DNA from: Tyzzerella sp. UBA1042 | GTDB taxonomy: Bacteria; Bacillota; Clostridia; Lachnospirales; Anaerotignaceae | NCBI GenBank assembly: GCA_002316675.1 | Contig: DCDZ01000011.1 | Coordinates: forward strand, 1 to 7,697 | Direction: 5' to 3' | DNA: 7,697 nt | Shown here: piece after piece, positions 5,273 to 7,697 of the stretch | Layout: each line of letters starts with the position of its first letter | Numbering within the stretch: the first letter of the stretch is position 1 | Notes under the pieces: generated by a model | The model's input: the letters and a program-made list of their open reading frames with translations, nothing else | Told to the model about the DNA's origin: nothing | Database searches by the model: none | Program-made: the position numbers and the translations under genes

Positions 5273-6544
5273 TTAAACATACATGGAAATTTCCACATTG
5301 AAGTAATTTTCTTCTGCACGGATGGTGAATTCACCGTTATATTTCTCAACCATTAATTTCACATTGTTTAAACCGATTCCATGGGGTTCATCGGTTTCCG
5401 TTTTTGTTGTGAGAAAGGTGCTGCCCCGCTGTTTTATTTTTCCCACATAGGAATTTCTAATACGTAAAAAAATTGCGCCCCTGTTGTACAGAAAGTCCAT
5501 TTGAAAAACACCATGCTCCTCCTCCTGTAGTGCACGAATGGCGTTGTCTAATAAATTTCCCAAGATGACCACCATGTCGGAGGACGGGATATTTAAGTCT
5601 TCGGGAATATGGATGTTTAAGTCCGCTTTTACACCTAAATCATACATCATTTGTAATTTATAATTGATTAAACCGTCAATAGATTCATTCCCGGTCATGG
5701 AAAATTGAGAGGACAGCTCTATTTTTTCTTCTAAATTCCGGACGTATTCCTTGAGAGTTGAGGCTTTATGATCCCCGGTCATTTCTCTTAATGCAATCAA
5801 ATGATTTTTGTAATCGTGCTGCAACCGTTTGATATTATCCTCTGCAGTCCGGATCACAAGCACCTGCTGCTGATAAGCCTTATTCTGATAAGCCAAGGAT
5901 TGGTTTTGCATCTCAATTTCATATTTTTCCACAACCTGTGCGTATAAATAAAAAAATGCAATGTTGATTATAAATAAACAGGAGATGACCGTGACATTTA
6001 CCCATTGCTCATATCCGCCTAAAATCAACGCAATATCAGCAATAGACGATATTCCAGGGATGATTGTGATGCAGAGCCAATGGATCTTTGGAAGGAAAAT
6101 ACGCTCCTGCTCTCTGACAAAACGCCGCATAATCAGGACAATAAAATATAATAAAAAGTTGCTGAGAACATATGTAATAATTTCAATGGCGGGGGTGGGC
6201 CCAAGAATTAAAATTGCCGTTCTTGCCACGAATCCTTCGCAGATGACGCCAATCATAAAAATGGAGCAAGTGGCAAATAGCCTGCGCCATAATGAACTCT
6301 TGAAGGGAAGGGTTAGTATGACAAACAAGATTGCATTTGTAATAATGGTAATAATAGGGTTTCTGGCGGTTAGATAGACACTGCTGTTGATAATGAAATA
6401 TAAATAAAGCACACCCCATTCGGTCCACTTAGGCCATCTTAAGTTTTTCTTAGAGAAAAAAAGCTCCAGAAAAAGCTTAATTGCAAAGATACGAAACGTA
6501 TTTGAAATTAAGTAAATTAATTCACTGTAAACAAGCTCTCCCAT
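5273..6544 (-). CDS. GHKL sensor histidine kinase, AgrC-like (six transmembrane segments)
   Basis: Membrane sensor kinase of a two-component system, paired with the LytTR regulator upstream. The 423-residue protein has about six hydrophobic segments within residues 1-203, then a coiled linker (205-235), the phospho-accepting H-box RLQHDYKNHL with His243, the N-box NLLDN (330-334) and the G-box HGIGLNN (388-394). This arrangement is that of the AgrC/GHKL group rather than classic HisKA kinases. The ATG at 6544 follows the regulator stop by three bases, and AGAGGG within the end of that gene serves as ribosome binding site, so the two are translationally coupled. AgrC proteins sense peptides, but no agrB or agrD gene is visible here, so the signal is unknown. 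It converges on the desulfidase gene. Confidence 0.9.
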   Translation of the reverse strand: MGELVYSELIYLISNTFRIFAIKLFLELFFSKKNLRWPKWTEWGVLYLYFIINSSVYLTARNPIITIITNAILFVILTLPFKSSLWRRLFATCSIFMIGVICEGFVARTAILILGPTPAIEIITYVLSNFLLYFIVLIMRRFVREQERIFLPKIHWLCITIIPGISSIADIALILGGYEQWVNVTVISCLFIINIAFFYLYAQVVEKYEIEMQNQSLAYQNKAYQQQVLVIRTAEDNIKRLQHDYKNHLIALREMTGDHKASTLKEYVRNLEEKIELSSQFSMTGNESIDGLINYKLQMMYDLGVKADLNIHIPEDLNIPSSDMVVILGNLLDNAIRALQEEEHGVFQMDFLYNRGAIFLRIRNSYVGKIKQRGSTFLTTKTETDEPHGIGLNNVKLMVEKYNGEFTIRAEENYFNVEISMYV

Positions 6545-6547
6545 AGT

Positions 6548-7261
6548 CTATAGACCCTCTCTTTGCCATAAATTCAATTGTTTTCTAACTTCCTTACGGT
6601 AAAAACGGCTAATTGGCAACTCTTCTGTGTTACTCAATAATACTCTATCAAATTTAAACTGGGTGATATAATTTTGATTGACGATATAAGATTTATGAAT
6701 ACAAATAAAGTCTGTTTTTGGCAGAACTAAGTCACATAATTTTCCATAAAAATGGGTTTTTTCTTCTTTTGTATGTATATAAATCTTTTTTCCCTCACTG
6801 CTGAAGTAAAGTATATCTTTCAAGGGAATGCGTTTGTCGATTCTTTCATTCTTATAACAAAAGAATTTTGTTTGTCTTCCTTGCAATTCTAAGGTTTTCT
6901 CCAATATTTTAGAAATTTGCGCTCTGGTTATCGGCTTTACTAAAAAATGAATGGGACGAATTTGAAAAAGCTCTAACGCATAAGAGGTTTTTGCAGAAAT
7001 AAAGGCGATTTGGGTGATGTCATCACCCAGCATTTCTCTAATAAAGCGGCCCACTGCAACCCCGTTTAACTGATCTAATTCAATGTCAAGAAAAACCAAA
7101 TCATATTTTTCTTTCTCCATCAAGCTGGCAATGAGATCTTCCCCGGTGAAAAATATTTCGGTTTCATAATTGATTGTTTCCGTAGAAAAGAATTCGTCAA
7201 TCTCTTTTTCGATTTGGCTACATAGCATTTTATTGTCATCACAAATTGCAACCTTAAACAT
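6548..7261 (-). CDS. LytTR-family response regulator, AgrA-like
   Basis: DNA-binding response regulator phosphorylated by the kinase encoded next to it. The 237-residue protein has a receiver domain (1 to about 120) with acidic pair D9-D10, phosphoacceptor D59 in FLDIEL and K109 in FLVKP, followed by a LytTR DNA-binding domain (about 130-232) with FICIHKSYIVN and LPISRFYRKEV, both typical of the fold. The ATG at 7261 was chosen because the receiver begins there (MFKVAICDDN) and GGGAGAAG lies upstream; an in-frame ATG at 7354 would add 31 residues of no known similarity. Being first in the operon with the kinase second matches many Firmicute pairs. Target genes cannot be read from the window; no convincing pair of AgrA-type repeats was found. 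Confidence 0.93.
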   Translation of the reverse strand: MFKVAICDDNKMLCSQIEKEIDEFFSTETINYETEIFFTGEDLIASLMEKEKYDLVFLDIELDQLNGVAVGRFIREMLGDDITQIAFISAKTSYALELFQIRPIHFLVKPITRAQISKILEKTLELQGRQTKFFCYKNERIDKRIPLKDILYFSSEGKKIYIHTKEEKTHFYGKLCDLVLPKTDFICIHKSYIVNQNYITQFKFDRVLLSNTEELPISRFYRKEVRKQLNLWQREGL

Positions 7262-7445
7262 TTTTCTTCTCCCATAAAAGATTTTTTGATATTTCCTATC
7301 ATATTCTATCATAATTTCGCAAATATGAATATGGAGAATAAAAAAAACTGGCAAAATGTTAAATATCTAGCAGGATTTTAAGGGAGAATGGGGTAAAAGT
7401 AAAGTTATTTTGAAAAGTATAAGAAAACGTATCTCTTAGCAAATA

Positions 7446-7461
7446 TGTGATATAGTTCACG
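7446..7461. promoter_or_regulatory. CRP/FNR-type palindrome with possible plus-strand promoter
   Basis: TGTGA-tatagt-TCACG matches the CRP consensus TGTGA-N6-TCACA at nine of ten arm bases. A plus-strand promoter candidate overlaps it: GTGATA (7447-7452), 17 bp, GATAAT (7470-7475). The dyad lies about 185 bases upstream of the response regulator start. No regulator of this class is in the window, so the assignment is tentative. Confidence 0.3.
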
Positions 7462-7517
7462 ATTCGTTAGATAATTTTATAGAATACCTGTAATCATAAT
7501 ATTGTGAATAATGAAAG

Positions 7518-7535
7518 AGGCTTGCAGCCTTTTTT
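7518..7535. terminator. Short hairpin terminator, possibly bidirectional
   Basis: AGGCT (7518-7522), a three-base loop, AGCCT (7526-7530) and then TTTTT form a compact terminator on the plus strand. A-rich bases before the stem let it extend slightly, and on the minus strand the stem is followed by CTTTCATT, so it might also end a minus-strand gene entering from the right, whose last stop codon would be at 7536-7534. Confidence 0.5.
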
Positions 7536-7697
7536 AGGAAGCTTTGCCCCCTTCTACCTTCCATGTGTATTCTCCGTATGCGATTCCTTGACTTTCCGCA
7601 AACTGTAACAGAAAAATAAAGGCAGTTACTCAAAGTACCAATCAGTCGCTTTTTGAAGAAATTAGAAATACAGTCTTTGGCTAACCGGTAATAGCAG

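Larger units (their letters stand above)
7262..7697. other. Gene-poor stretch upstream of the response regulator
   Basis: No convincing complete gene. It should hold the regulator promoter; the best minus-strand -10 is TAGAAT (7308-7303) with a poor -35. It also holds a CRP-like dyad at 7446-7461, a short hairpin with T-run at 7518-7535, and on the minus strand from 7629 to 7534 a 31-codon open stretch ending GEYTWKVEGGKAS just before that hairpin. That stretch has no start codon and in-frame stops lie upstream, so it may be the decayed 3' end of a gene beyond the window. Confidence 0.5.

Noticed and set aside
4753..5349. 198-residue minus-strand open frame
   Set aside because: It overlaps the antisense of the desulfidase, a terminator and the kinase end. 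Its composition is not protein-like and it lacks any motif.
5961..6377. 138-residue plus-strand open frame
   Set aside because: It is antisense to the transmembrane region of the histidine kinase and shows no family motif or ribosome binding site.
7451..7470. AgrA-type direct repeats around the two GTT motifs
   Set aside because: The two GTT cores are eleven bases apart and the flanks do not match the nine-base LytTR consensus with about twelve-base spacing.
7262..7697. AgrD-like peptide gene upstream of the response regulator
   Set aside because: Short frames with a ribosome binding site were sought on both strands; those found end after a few codons or lack a start, and none shows an AgrD-like cysteine motif.
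1..7697. CRISPR array, tRNA, rRNA or riboswitch
   Set aside because: No regularly spaced repeats, cloverleaf-like sequences or recognisable riboswitch cores were seen by eye.

Overview
The window looks like chromosomal DNA of an anaerobic Firmicute, probably a Clostridia member such as a Lachnospiraceae or Anaerotignum relative. The reasons are moderate AT richness, strong GGAGG-type ribosome binding sites, an AgrC/AgrA-like two-component pair, a sigma-54 activator beside a cysteine desulfidase gene, and a stand-alone lipoate ligase plus lipoyl synthase. The genus is inference.

Layout, left to right. (1) 1-410 is the left end of an IS3-family insertion sequence read on the minus strand: orfA complete, orfB cut by the window edge, a 25-bp terminal repeat ending near 410, and a hairpin that buries the orfA ribosome binding site. 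(2) 455-2368 is a minus-strand operon, lplA then lipA, for lipoylation of proteins such as glycine-cleavage H protein or 2-oxoacid dehydrogenase E2. Its promoter lies at 2405-2433. The IS sits 44 bp beyond the lipA stop in the same direction. (3) 2592-4023 (plus) is a sigma-54-dependent activator resembling C. difficile CdsR, split by one extra G in a G4 run at 2685-2688. (4) 4350-5100 (plus) is its likely target, an L-cysteine desulfidase (CdsB/CyuA/YhaM family), preceded by a near-consensus -24/-12 promoter at 4280-4296 but lacking roughly 180 central codons. (5) 5273-7261 (minus) is a two-component operon: a LytTR response regulator followed three bases later by a six-pass GHKL histidine kinase. 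(6) 7262-7697 has no convincing gene. It holds a short hairpin terminator, a CRP-like palindrome and a possible C-terminal gene remnant.

The most interesting reading is a regulator-target module for cysteine breakdown in which the promoter looks intact while both genes are broken. That suggests recent loss of the pathway at this locus, or loss of the target followed by decay of the regulator. The second point is the IS leader: a hairpin hides the orfA ribosome binding site on transcripts coming from lipA, while a promoter candidate inside the hairpin would make transcripts that escape it. I see no clear new defence or mobile system in the window.
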